NCBI RefSeq assembly: GCF_000317285.1
Contig: NZ_AJLN01000113.1
Coordinates: forward strand, 1 to 41,998
Source of the DNA: Chlorogloeopsis fritschii PCC 6912
Lineage (GTDB): Bacteria > Cyanobacteriota > Cyanobacteriia > Cyanobacteriales > Nostocaceae
Direction of reading: 5' to 3'
Length of the DNA: 41,998 nucleotides
The first letter of the stretch is position 1, and each line of letters begins with the position of its first letter. The position numbers and the translations under genes were made by a program. Under the pieces are notes generated by a model that saw only the letters and a list, made by a program, of their open reading frames with translations, was not told where the DNA came from and made no database searches. This document shows, piece after piece, positions 17,793 through 26,303 of the stretch.

Positions 17793-18233
17793 ATCTCCAA
17801 AATAGCAATAAGTGTATTTGTTTAACGCTAAAATTCATCCTAGAAATCTAGCGCAAGAACTTTAAACTCCAGACACAAAATATCAGCAGGTCTTCCTACG
17901 CAGCGTAGCCACATTAGCTGGGCTATACTTCAACAGATTTATTAATGAGTAGCGCTATTAAAATAAATAAACACAAAAAATAAGAAATTTATAAGCAAAA
18001 AATAAAGGTGTTTTTAGAAAAATAAGATTATTTACCAAATAATTTTTTGTCTTCAGTTCAGGATAATGGCTAGCACCTTTGAGCAATCTAAATTAAAGCT
18101 GCTGAATCCCTAATAAACTGCTATGGATAATAAATTATCTGCTTTTTATCATTTTATTACTTTAATTCTCTATAATTTGCAGTACTAAATAATAGAAAAG
18201 CAGGCTAGAAAGTGTATAGCTGAGTTGAAAACA
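17793..18233. promoter_or_regulatory. Divergent AT-rich gap between the amidohydrolase and beta-barrel genes
   Basis: About 440 bp separate two divergent genes and must hold both promoters. The sequence is AT-rich with A/T runs. The only recognisable repeat is a short GC-rich palindrome CTACGCAGCGTAG near 17895, a fragment of the dispersed repeats found elsewhere here. No gene is visible. Confidence 0.5.
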
Positions 18234-19556
18234 ATGGAATTAATAAACAGCAAAAGCAATCAAAATAACCAAGCGAATCAGGCTCTTAATAATAACTCAA
18301 ACAAGCTTTGCGAGCAGTTATTAAAGCAATTTTTTTTGTATTGCAGCAGTACGCTGTTAGTCGCGATCGCGCTTTTGGTTTCTCCTGTGCAAGCAGAAGA
18401 TAGATTGGTTGTTATTCAAGATTCTGAAAGCATTACTCCTGAACTCGAAACCTTGTTATTCAATGCAGATCCCTCAGCCTCAAGAGTAAGTATTTCAGTT
18501 TTAAAAGCGATCATTCTCAACAATGAGCAACCTCACACGTCTACAAAAGACTCGCTCTCGTCCGTTGCTTCAACGAAAGATATTCATTCAACGCGATCGC
18601 TCAATCAGGCTGCTAATTTATTGCCTGAACCGTCTATTGCATCTATAGAGTCAGCTTCCTGGCTCAATCATATTGTTCAGGCTGATGTCCCCACTCCACA
18701 GCCTTCCGAACCATTCTCTCAGCCTGCATCAAGCAATGCTCCAAGGGAGCCGCTACGCGAACCTTGGCAAATCTCGGTGGAACCCTATTTTTTTATACCC
18801 TTGGATGTGCGTGCTGATGTAACGGCTGCCGGACGGAGTGCCTCCATTCGTGCAGGACTAGGAGAAATATTGAATCTTGATCGCGCCTTTGATGCTGGAC
18901 TACGGTTGGAAGCACGAAAAAATCGATTTGGGTTAATAGTGGACGGTTTCTATCTCTCTGCTGGACAGAGCGGAAATCTTGGGGTGACTTTTCCTCAAGG
19001 AAGTCTGCAAAACTTTGGAATCAATACCGATGTCAGATTGAGTACGGATGGAAGTGTGTCTGTCCGTCAAGGCACTATTAATTTAGCAGCATTTTATCGT
19101 GTGCTTGACACGCCTTTAAACAACCCGGCAAAATCATCTAATCTCTACCCTAGATTGGTCGTCGATCCAATTTTAGGACTCCGAACCAACATTCGCAAAC
19201 AAGAGATAGAAGTCGATAACATTCGCATCGGCAACACTACTGTTCCGGTTGATCGAGACTTTAGCTTCTCTAGAACTACTGTGGAACCATTGATTGGCGC
19301 ACGGATCGAATTAGATTTGTCTGAGCATTGGACGATGGGCATCCGAGGGGACGTATCTGGTTTTAATATCAATGCTGATCGAGACATTACCTGGAATCTG
19401 TTGATCGGTACTCGGTATCACCTGTCTTCGAGTACATCACTTCAACTTGCTTATAGCTTTAGCGATTTTGACTTTGAGGATGGAGAAGGGCTAAGACGAG
19501 CCAGATTAAATTTACATCAGCAAGGAGCGTGGCTGAGTGTCATGTTTCAGTTCTGA
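18234..19556 (+). CDS. Outer-membrane beta-barrel protein of unknown function
   Basis: A 440-residue protein from the ATG at 18234; a TTG three codons upstream is the alternative. The N-terminus is long and polar (rich in Asn and Gln), then hydrophobic (FFLYCSSTLLVAIALLVSPVQA), giving an extended signal peptide cleaved near AQA. Residues about 55-175 are low-complexity, Ser/Pro-rich and probably disordered. From about 180 on, alternating beta strands (EPWQISVEPYFFIPLDV, NRFGLIVDGFYLSAGQ, TSLQLAYSFSDFDF) end in a C-terminal Phe preceded by WLSVMFQ, the usual outer-membrane targeting signal. It resembles small porin-like barrels rather than TonB receptors. No specific ligand can be inferred. 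Confidence 0.75.
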   Translation: MELINSKSNQNNQANQALNNNSNKLCEQLLKQFFLYCSSTLLVAIALLVSPVQAEDRLVVIQDSESITPELETLLFNADPSASRVSISVLKAIILNNEQPHTSTKDSLSSVASTKDIHSTRSLNQAANLLPEPSIASIESASWLNHIVQADVPTPQPSEPFSQPASSNAPREPLREPWQISVEPYFFIPLDVRADVTAAGRSASIRAGLGEILNLDRAFDAGLRLEARKNRFGLIVDGFYLSAGQSGNLGVTFPQGSLQNFGINTDVRLSTDGSVSVRQGTINLAAFYRVLDTPLNNPAKSSNLYPRLVVDPILGLRTNIRKQEIEVDNIRIGNTTVPVDRDFSFSRTTVEPLIGARIELDLSEHWTMGIRGDVSGFNINADRDITWNLLIGTRYHLSSSTSLQLAYSFSDFDFEDGEGLRRARLNLHQQGAWLSVMFQF

Positions 19557-19801
19557 CGATTGCTTTGAGTCTTCACCGATAAATTTCCGCTCAATGCAGC
19601 TTAAGATTTTGTTTACAAATCAGCTTTTATTTTCAGTCTCCAATATTCAGATAAACGTAAGCATCATAAAAATTTTGAGAACCTTGCACCAGAGAGTTTA
19701 GGCTCCTGCATTTGGAGAGTCGAGCGTGTCATCCGGACTTCGCACAGTAACATATTTTGGGCTATTTTGATCCGCTTTTTCTTAACATTCAATATTTCTG
19801 G

Positions 19802-20254
19802 TTATGGGATAATCCATTTTGTCAGGAAATAACGATTTTTATCTGTGAAACCTGCCTGACGATATAAGTTTTGTGCTTTTTGATTTTCTCTTTCAACTTC
19901 TAGATGAACTGCTTGAATTCCTAAATCTTGACAGACATTTTCTATAAATTGAATTGTTTTTTTCCCTACTCCTTGTCCTCGATAAGTTTCCCTGATATAA
20001 AATTCATCAATCATTGCGTCACGACCACGGTATTCCAAACTGTAGCCAAAAGTCAGCACAATATATCCAACTGCTTGGTTATCTTGTTGAATCAGCCAAA
20101 CTCTTCCTAAAGAGCCATCCTTCAAAATTCCTGCTAAGGCAGCACGAATGATGGTTTCATCATACTTAAGACCCTCATATTCGTAAAACTCTTGAATGAA
20201 CTGAATGAGAGTTTCAGTATCAGAACTATCGGCAAATTTAAAATTTATTTCCAT
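19802..20254 (-). CDS. GNAT family N-acetyltransferase
   Basis: A 150-residue Gcn5-related acetyltransferase. The acetyl-CoA-binding motif A is clear: FYIRETYRGQGVGKKTIQFI, where RGQGVGK is the Q/RxxGxG/A loop. Beta-5 (AVHLEVERENQKAQNLYRQAGF) follows, and the length is typical of a single-domain GNAT. It transfers an acetyl group from acetyl-CoA to an amine; the acceptor is unknown. The leader upstream of its ATG contains two hairpins (20271-20320). The gene is monocistronic. Confidence 0.9.
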   Translation of the reverse strand: MEINFKFADSSDTETLIQFIQEFYEYEGLKYDETIIRAALAGILKDGSLGRVWLIQQDNQAVGYIVLTFGYSLEYRGRDAMIDEFYIRETYRGQGVGKKTIQFIENVCQDLGIQAVHLEVERENQKAQNLYRQAGFTDKNRYFLTKWIIP

Positions 20255-20591
20255 TAGTCTAAAAATTTTCGCGCCAGGGACTATTGTCCCCAGCGCTCTA
20301 ACTACAACGCTATGTAGTTAAGAAAATACAATTACTATATTATGACTATTCAATGCAAAAATCAATAGAGTTTGCATAATTTTACATAATATAGAATAAC
20401 TAAAATCAGCCAAATAAAAGAATTCAAAATCCAGAATTCAGTGGTCAGAATCAACTCAAATATCAACACAAGGAATGAGGTTTAAAAGCGGAAAAATTTA
20501 TGTTTAATTTTGAGCACAAGGGGAGAGGTATTATACCTTTAGCCATAAGGAGTGCAGTATGCCATTCTGAATTCTGGCTCCTGGCTTCTGA
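20255..20591. promoter_or_regulatory. Gap with two adjacent hairpins in the acetyltransferase leader
   Basis: On the minus strand, the acetyltransferase leader carries two stems. One is TAACTAC/GTAGTTA (20299-20320, loop 8). The other is a symmetrical compound stem with GCGC and GGGAC pairing to GTCCC and GCGC (20271-20296, loop 4). The rest (20330-20590) is AT-rich with two GAATTC-containing inverted segments near 20430 and 20570. No gene is seen. Confidence 0.5.
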
Positions 20592-21500
20592 TTACTTGAT
20601 TTTGCCTATATCTCGACCTATTTTTTCTATTTGGGCATAGTTTTCATTTTTAGTGGGAATGAATTTACTTGCTTGTAAGAGTTCAAGAATTTCCTTTTGT
20701 TCTGGCTCTTTTGGATCTAGTTTAAAGAAAGCATTCTGAACTTTTTTGGTAAAATCTTCCCCGTAGCGTTGCTTAACTTGCGGGTTTATTACCCAGTGGT
20801 AATCATAATAAGAAGGAGTACGCCATAGAACTTCAACTCTATTCAAATCGACTTCTTTGGCATCAACACGCTTCAACCAAACTTTTTCATTGACAGCGCC
20901 AGCATCATAGGTGCCTGCTTCTACCAGTTTGATAGTTTTATCATGGTCGCCAGAGAAGCCTGGTTGTCCTTTAAAATCTGTTAATTTAACACCAGCTTGT
21001 TCCAGGAAATATTGTGGCATTAAGCGCCCAGAGGTAGAAGACTCGCTGCCGAAGGTAAAAGTATATCCTTTGAGTTGTTTGAGGTCAGCAATATCTTTAA
21101 ATGGTTTCAATTTAGTTTTTTTATTAACAATGAAGACACTGTGGAACTTTTCGTCTACATCACGTTGAGCGATCGCTTCTGCACCTGGTACTTGTAATCT
21201 TGCCTGTACGCCAGTCAATCCGCCAAACCAGACTAAATCTAAATCTCCCACCTTAAAGGCGGTGACTGCTGCGGTGTAATCGGTAACAGGCTTGTATTCT
21301 ACGGGTACACCTAATTCCTTCTGTAAATAGGCGGCAAGTTTAGTATATTGGCGTTGTAACTTTTCGGGGTCTTGATCGGGAATCGCACCTGTTACCAAAG
21401 GTTTTACTTGGTTTGTATTAGCTGTCTCACCGGGATTATTTGAGCAAGCCGCTAAGGGGAGTAAGATTAGTAACAATCCTGATAGCAAAAATTTTTTCAT
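20592..21500 (-). CDS. PhnD-type ABC transporter substrate-binding lipoprotein (putative selenate/phosphonate)
   Basis: A 302-residue periplasmic substrate-binding protein of the phosphate/phosphite/phosphonate (PhnD-like) class. It starts with a lipoprotein signal (MKKFLLSGLLLILLPLAAC, lipid-modified Cys19). The run AIPDQDPEKLQRQYTKLAAY followed by VTDYTAAVTAFKVGDLDLVWFGG matches the subgroup annotated in other bacteria as putative selenate ABC binding proteins. Conserved FHSVFIVNK and SSTSGRLMPQYFLE, with residues for oxyanion binding, follow. No ATPase or permease gene is adjacent in this window, so its transporter must lie elsewhere. The substrate is inferred from family resemblance only. 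Confidence 0.88.
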   Translation of the reverse strand: MKKFLLSGLLLILLPLAACSNNPGETANTNQVKPLVTGAIPDQDPEKLQRQYTKLAAYLQKELGVPVEYKPVTDYTAAVTAFKVGDLDLVWFGGLTGVQARLQVPGAEAIAQRDVDEKFHSVFIVNKKTKLKPFKDIADLKQLKGYTFTFGSESSTSGRLMPQYFLEQAGVKLTDFKGQPGFSGDHDKTIKLVEAGTYDAGAVNEKVWLKRVDAKEVDLNRVEVLWRTPSYYDYHWVINPQVKQRYGEDFTKKVQNAFFKLDPKEPEQKEILELLQASKFIPTKNENYAQIEKIGRDIGKIK

Positions 21501-21646
21501 CGCCTTTCACTACTTTATCTATCAAGATTAAAATTTTACATTCACATACCCGAAAATCCAACTATATACAGAATTGAAACATATCTTTATGGTACAGACG
21601 TAACATGGCGCATCTGTACATGATTTATTAATGTCAAATAGTGTCA

Positions 21647-23032
21647 CTATATGCGGTTGCTAAAATAGCGACAATATAACCCACAACTAGGTATAACCTG
21701 ATTTCCTTGCAGCGTTACCAGTCCCATACTGTGTAGCTTAAATGCTAAAAGCTGTTCTATTTCTATAGGTATTGATGACTTCAGCACCTGATTGTAGGTC
21801 ATTGCTAATTGCGGATGTTCTTGTAAAATTCGTAAGTGCCGATGTAAGTGATTACTATAAATGCCTGCATCTGTGGGGGCTGTTTGCACAAGTTGATTCA
21901 AACTTATGTCGCGCTGTGCTAGATGATAGAGAGCTTGCTGTACTAAGTATGGATGTCCACTAACGAGTTCCATAAGAGCAGATAGTTCGCGCTCCAAGAG
22001 ATTAAGCCCATAACGTTGAGCTAAATCAATGACTTGCTCTTGAGTAAATGTTTGTAATTCAATTGCCAAACCTACATTAAAGGGAGATTTATTAATATCT
22101 AAAGGAATATAAACTTCCGTAGAATGAACAATAATTAGTCGGAGATTTTGCCACAAAGAATTGCCACTATCTCCATAAGCTGCTTCTTCATACCAAGAGC
22201 GTAAGAGCGTAAAAAAATCATCAGCAATTTCTGGATGTAAAAATACCTCATCAACCTGATCTAAAGCTAATACCAAAACACCATTAACATCAGGTAACAA
22301 ACAGTCTTCAAAATAAGCAGTGCAGTTACTCTTACTGCCAAAGGTTTCACTCCAGTAATCCTCTACTTGATGCGGCAGATGCAACTTCCGCGTGATTGAA
22401 GCGCAAAACCAGCGCAAAAATTTATCTAAGTCGTTAAAAACTGCTCGATCTGCTTGCTGAAGGTTGAGTGCTACAGTGTATGTTCTCGGTATATCTCCAC
22501 TGTAAGGGTGATGTTGCTTGGTATGAGCTAACATCCTCACCATTAAAGACGTTTTACCCATTTGGCTGGGTGCTTTAATGCGAATCAACGCGCCTAGTCT
22601 GGTAATCTCTTCATAACAGCGAGACTCAATTGGAGGACGTTCTATATAAAAAGCAGAATCTAGAGGTATCAGTCCAACTGGCGGCTCTAAGTCAGAAGAT
22701 ATTTTTGTGGTGACATTATTTTGCTTTTCTTCGTTTTTTTCCTGCCTATTTTGTTGTGCTAGAATTGCCATTAAATTAGATTTACTAACTTTTTCTCCCA
22801 AACTTAATGAAAGAGTTTGCCACAATTTTGGCCCGACATCATGTTTAATATATTCAGGAGTATAACCACTGGCTGTGGCAATTTCGTCATATTTTTGACC
22901 TAGCCAAGCTCCTCGCAAAACAGCAATTTCTATGTTTTTTAAATGTCTAGATGTCTTAGCAAAAACAGCTGCATCTGCTACTTTTAAGGCTAATTCAAAA
23001 GATAGGGGTTGCTCTGGACTGGGGTTAGTCAT
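21647..23032 (-). CDS. VMAP-type HTH plus AAA-like (AAA_35) NTPase
   Basis: A 461-residue two-part protein. Residues about 10-90 (FELALKVADAAVFAKTSRHL...YDEIATASGYTPEYIK) resemble the N-terminal HTH domain of vWA-MoxR-associated proteins (VMAP). That domain appears in many cyanobacterial signalling and conflict proteins. Residues about 118-440 form an AAA-like (AAA_35) NTPase with Walker A APSQMGKTS (154-162) and Walker B LVLALDQVDE (about 253-262). No sensor repeats or effector domain follow, unlike the WD40-fused relative at 34042. It is the third gene of the PAS/MinD-like group, after a 287-bp repeat-containing gap. It may switch between states upon nucleotide binding. Confidence 0.8.
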   Translation of the reverse strand: MTNPSPEQPLSFELALKVADAAVFAKTSRHLKNIEIAVLRGAWLGQKYDEIATASGYTPEYIKHDVGPKLWQTLSLSLGEKVSKSNLMAILAQQNRQEKNEEKQNNVTTKISSDLEPPVGLIPLDSAFYIERPPIESRCYEEITRLGALIRIKAPSQMGKTSLMVRMLAHTKQHHPYSGDIPRTYTVALNLQQADRAVFNDLDKFLRWFCASITRKLHLPHQVEDYWSETFGSKSNCTAYFEDCLLPDVNGVLVLALDQVDEVFLHPEIADDFFTLLRSWYEEAAYGDSGNSLWQNLRLIIVHSTEVYIPLDINKSPFNVGLAIELQTFTQEQVIDLAQRYGLNLLERELSALMELVSGHPYLVQQALYHLAQRDISLNQLVQTAPTDAGIYSNHLHRHLRILQEHPQLAMTYNQVLKSSIPIEIEQLLAFKLHSMGLVTLQGNQVIPSCGLYCRYFSNRI

Positions 23033-23319
23033 TTTTCTGACTTAGGAATTAAGGAGTTGATTGGCAGTTATTCAAATTGGTGATAACGAACACTGTCTTG
23101 GAAAGCTTTGAAGTTCCCTCCGGGATGCTGCGCGTAGCCGCCTTCGGCGTCTACAAACTTTCCGCAGATGAACACAGATAAACACAGATAATTTATCGGT
23201 GTGCATTTCGTGGTTTATTTATAGTCGATTTCACAAACATGATTTTTGCTTGCCATTTCAATTCACATCAGACGTAAAGTTGTATTTTTATTTTTTACAG
23301 CAGTAATTTACTGAGTCAC
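23033..23319. repeat. Intergenic repeat within the PAS-MinD-AAA group
   Basis: A 287-bp gap containing a GC-rich palindromic block at about 23112-23165 (CCGCCTTCGGCG, GCTGCGCGTAGC) and a short tandem AACACAGATA unit at about 23170-23190. The block belongs to the same intergenic style as 230-420 and 5060-5320. It could separate the AAA gene from the MinD-like gene or be a later insertion into the operon. Confidence 0.55.
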
Positions 23320-24111
23320 TCAACTATCTGCGTAAACTAAAGGAGATGGCTGCTCAGGCATAATTGCTTTGTCTGCAATCTGTTTAATTATTCTAGTCAA
23401 TGGATGATGGGGATATTGTAAGGAAAATAAACCACAACTACCCATTTGCACTATATCTTCTGATAGTGGCAATATACCTGCAACTAAAATTTGGTATGTC
23501 TTTTCTAATTTCTGTTGCAGTGCCAAAAAATCCATCTTACTAGGAATTTTATTAATTATTAACATCATATTATTAACTTTTAACTGGCGAGCAACATCGA
23601 CTGTGACTGCTGTCCCTTGAAAATCTTGACGGTCGGGACGCAAAATTATAAACAGTAGGTCTGAAATAGCAATTGAAAGTAAAGTTTCTCTACCTATACC
23701 AGGGTGAGTATCGATAAATAAATAGTCTAATTCTAGCTCTTTAATTAAACGTTGAAATCCGCTATTTAATAAGCTAACGTTGTATCCTTCATATTCTATT
23801 CGCGCAATTTCATCAGCGTTGACGCTAGAAGGAATGAGGAAGACTCTACCTGCACCCTCAATTCTCAAATGGGAAGTGACATCGCAAGCTGTATCACTAA
23901 TAGAAACACGATTCCACAAATAATCATTTAAAGTCTTGGTTGATGCTACCTCATCAACGCTAAATAAAGCATGAATTCCGGGTGATTGCAGATCGGTGTC
24001 AACTACTGCGACTCGATATCCTTTAAGCGCGATCGCTACTGCTATATTTGCTGTTAAGTTAGATTTGCCGGTGCCGCCACGAAAAGAGTGAATCGCGATA
24101 ATTTTAGCCAT
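23320..24111 (-). CDS. MinD/ParA-like P-loop ATPase
   Basis: A 263-residue SIMIBI ATPase. The deviant Walker A motif RGGTGKSN spans residues 11-18, with both the signature Lys-equivalent position (Arg) and the P-loop Lys16. DTDLQSPG is switch I, and DYLFIDTHPGIGRETLL is the Walker B/switch II region. ParA, MinD and BcsQ-like proteins position cellular machinery by nucleotide-dependent dimerisation on membranes or DNA. There is no adjacent parB, minE or minC. The upstream PAS gene ends 9 bp before this start, so the two are almost certainly co-transcribed. It may link a sensory input to localisation or to the AAA partner. Confidence 0.88.
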   Translation of the reverse strand: MAKIIAIHSFRGGTGKSNLTANIAVAIALKGYRVAVVDTDLQSPGIHALFSVDEVASTKTLNDYLWNRVSISDTACDVTSHLRIEGAGRVFLIPSSVNADEIARIEYEGYNVSLLNSGFQRLIKELELDYLFIDTHPGIGRETLLSIAISDLLFIILRPDRQDFQGTAVTVDVARQLKVNNMMLIINKIPSKMDFLALQQKLEKTYQILVAGILPLSEDIVQMGSCGLFSLQYPHHPLTRIIKQIADKAIMPEQPSPLVYADS

Positions 24112-24120
24112 AAAACACCT

Positions 24121-24870
24121 CTAACTCTCACAAGCTACTTCTAATTTCCTTAGACTTTCCACCTCCATCAACAGTTGTTGAAAATAATCAGTTGCAGTCA
24201 CTTCTGCTACTTGGTTTGCTACTTTATGCAAATCGATTTCAATTTGCATTTCTTTGACTTGCAGTCTCAATGCTTCTTCTTCTAGCTTGCGATCGGTAAT
24301 GTCACACAACGCAGTGAGGATAGTTGGTTCATGATTAAAAGTCCATTTCCTCAGAGAAGCCGCTACCCACAAGGGAGTGCCGTCAGCTCTTCGAGCACGG
24401 ATCTCATAATTCTGTACATAGCTAGTTTGTAAAACTCTATCGACTAACTGTTGACGCTCTGTTGGATTGTGACAAAAATCGGCGGCGCGACAACCAATTA
24501 ATTTTGTAACTGGCACTTTTAATGTTAAGGTGGCTGCTGTATTGGCATAGAGAATCTCACCATCGGCAATCCGAGATATCAACACTGGTACTGGCATTGC
24601 TTCCGCTAGGATGTAAAATAGCTCTTCCTTCTGGCGCAGTACCTTTTTGACTTCATTTTGCAGTTTCGCCTTTTCCTGTGTCAGGGCTGCAATCTCTGCT
24701 CTTAATCTCGTTTCTGTTTTTTCATCTGTTGGCAATTGATTCCAAAGGTGGCTGGATGAAAAAGGCTTCAGTGTAGAATTTCCCATATCCATAGCATCAG
24801 TGAAACTGACAATACGAACCATTGTCGAGAACAGGGTTTTGATGTCAGTGCGATCGCTGTTTTGGGGCAT
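24121..24870 (-). CDS. PAS-domain protein with flanking coiled coils
   Basis: A 249-residue cytoplasmic protein. An N-terminal coiled coil (RLRAEIAALTQEKAKLQNEV, about 57-80) leads into one PAS/PAC domain (about 88-200), with VLISRIADGEILYANTAA as the PAS core and WVAASLRKWTFNHEPTILTA as the PAC. A C-terminal coiled coil (LEEEALRLQVKEMQIEIDLH) completes it. There is no kinase, cyclase or effector domain, so it must signal through partners; the next gene, the MinD/ParA-like ATPase, begins 9 bp after its stop. The ligand is unknown. It is the first gene of the group and is preceded by a long hairpin-rich leader. Confidence 0.85.
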   Translation of the reverse strand: MPQNSDRTDIKTLFSTMVRIVSFTDAMDMGNSTLKPFSSSHLWNQLPTDEKTETRLRAEIAALTQEKAKLQNEVKKVLRQKEELFYILAEAMPVPVLISRIADGEILYANTAATLTLKVPVTKLIGCRAADFCHNPTERQQLVDRVLQTSYVQNYEIRARRADGTPLWVAASLRKWTFNHEPTILTALCDITDRKLEEEALRLQVKEMQIEIDLHKVANQVAEVTATDYFQQLLMEVESLRKLEVACES

Positions 24871-25215
24871 GATTTACTCTATTCCCATCAATACCAGTGT
24901 TAGGAGTATGCTGACATCTTGCACCAGCTTTTCATCCCGCCAAGAAATCAATTTCTTGGCTTATAGCTTAAGTCAGATAAATCTGACTAGAACAGTCTTT
25001 GAGTCCGTTTGAACGGACTTGTGCTATAAGGTTTGATAATTGATTCTCTGGTGTGTTAGAGGGGTAGGTGCAAGATACCAACTAAAGAACTTTATCCTTA
25101 GTCTTTTCTTAGCTTTACTTTCTTATGCCCACTCAGGAAAGATCAGTTTGGAGCAAATTAAAGTTCAGAAAAACTGAGCTTGACAAAAAAATAATTATAT
25201 GTGTCTTAAATATCT
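24871..25215. promoter_or_regulatory. Hairpin-rich region upstream of the PAS-MinD-AAA genes
   Basis: This 345-bp gap contains nested inverted repeats. Outer 10-bp arms ATCTTGCACC (24916-24925) and GGTGCAAGAT (25067-25076) enclose a perfect 10-bp stem (24939-24948 with 24951-24960) and a three-way-junction element (24960-25030). Since the genes to the left run leftward, it may be transcribed as a structured leader. The 25080-25215 part is AT-rich and includes likely promoter sequence. Confidence 0.6.
24960..25030. repeat. Three-way-junction repeat element (outer stem CTTATAGC/GCTATAAG)
   Basis: An outer 8-bp stem (24960-24967 with 25023-25030) encloses two perfect hairpins: AGTCAGAT-AA-ATCTGACT (24971-24988) and AGTCCGTT-TG-AACGGACT (25002-25019). 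The same architecture, with entirely different sequence, recurs at 33852-33910. This is a recognised style of cyanobacterial intergenic repeat; function is unknown. Confidence 0.7.
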
Positions 25216-26124
25216 CTACTCATCAAAGCTAGGATTTGCTGGCGAATAGCTCCCAAATCGCCAACGCAAAAGGGTAGCATTTTGGGTTTCGATAATTTGC
25301 TCAATGTCAAACTCTACCAAACGTTGCGCCCCAGCAAAACTAGTCAATCTTTCTCGCTCCCAAATCACTTTTACTGTTCCGGTGAGTTGCAGAATATGTC
25401 CCTCAGTAAAATTGATGAATAACAAACCTGCCTGAGGATTGACCGCAAAATTACCCAAGGTTTGGAACATATTGTTACCAGCGTAATCGGGAAACACCAG
25501 TTTGTTACTGTTTAAGACTTGCACAAACCCTGGATATCCTCCTCGGTGGGAAGCATCTGCACCGGCTTTTTGAGCGTAACTACCGATAAAAAAGGTATCA
25601 GCTTGGGCAATCAAGTTTTGATGGGTTGTGCTCAAAGTCTGCGCGATCAATATTTGCAGTTCTGGCGATGATTCAGTAGTTTCTAGCTCTAAGTGACGGG
25701 CTTGAATGTATTTGGGACAGTTAAAAAATGCTTGCTCAATTGTAATGTTTATTTGTCTTTGGGGTTGAATTTCGGCTTGTCCATTGAGGCGCAAACGTTT
25801 GCGGTTTGTCAAATCAATTACCAATAAACCTATTTGATTATTGCCGTGCAGGTTGTGATGCAGTGGATCGCTTGGAACTGAGATAGCATCAACTTGTACT
25901 GTTTGCTGGTTCAATACTTTGACAAAACCAGGCTCCCCCGTGAGTAAGGATGCCCAAACTCTACCATTGGTGTCTACTGTACTGGCAATCGCTAATTGTT
26001 GGGTACTGAGGAAAATTTGAGCAGCTGGTTTAATCAAGTTACTAATGAGATGATGCAGAGTTTTTGCTTCTTCTCGCACTCCTGCTTGAGCTTGAACTGC
26101 GATTTCTCCAGCATGAAATTGCAT
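25216..26124 (-). CDS. Pyridoxamine-5'-phosphate-oxidase-like flavoprotein, two tandem domains
   Basis: A 302-residue protein made of two split-barrel halves related to pyridoxamine 5'-phosphate oxidase. The first (about 35-160) has LAIASTVDTNGRVWASLLTG and IGLLVIDLTNRKRLRLNGQA. The second (about 165-285) has TFFIGSYAQKAGADASHRGG, FVQVLNSNKLVFPDYAGNNM and GLLFINFTEGHILQLTGTVK. AFFNCPKYIQ is a typical family signature. Such proteins bind FMN, F420 or haem and reduce small molecules; the substrate here is unknown. The start is supported by GGAGA nine bases before the ATG. It is divergent from the NB-ARC/WD40 gene, which begins about 180 bp away. Confidence 0.85.
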   Translation of the reverse strand: MQFHAGEIAVQAQAGVREEAKTLHHLISNLIKPAAQIFLSTQQLAIASTVDTNGRVWASLLTGEPGFVKVLNQQTVQVDAISVPSDPLHHNLHGNNQIGLLVIDLTNRKRLRLNGQAEIQPQRQINITIEQAFFNCPKYIQARHLELETTESSPELQILIAQTLSTTHQNLIAQADTFFIGSYAQKAGADASHRGGYPGFVQVLNSNKLVFPDYAGNNMFQTLGNFAVNPQAGLLFINFTEGHILQLTGTVKVIWERERLTSFAGAQRLVEFDIEQIIETQNATLLRWRFGSYSPANPSFDE

Positions 26125-26303
26125 TACTATTCTCCATCGTTTTATAACGATAATCTTACGAAGTATCTCAATTGCCCCAGATCAGTTTGATCTATATCCA
26201 ATATTTGGTAAAACTGATCTTGGCATCCCGTGTCTATTATGGTATTGCAAAGAACATTGAATTTCTGCCAATATATTTTGTACCTAAGTCCCGATCGCAA
26301 AAT

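Noticed and set aside
24960-25030. Cloverleaf-like fold that could suggest a tRNA
   Set aside because: It has an outer stem and only two inner arms, no T-loop (GTTCRA) or D-loop conserved bases, and no CCA-type end. It fits a repeat element better.
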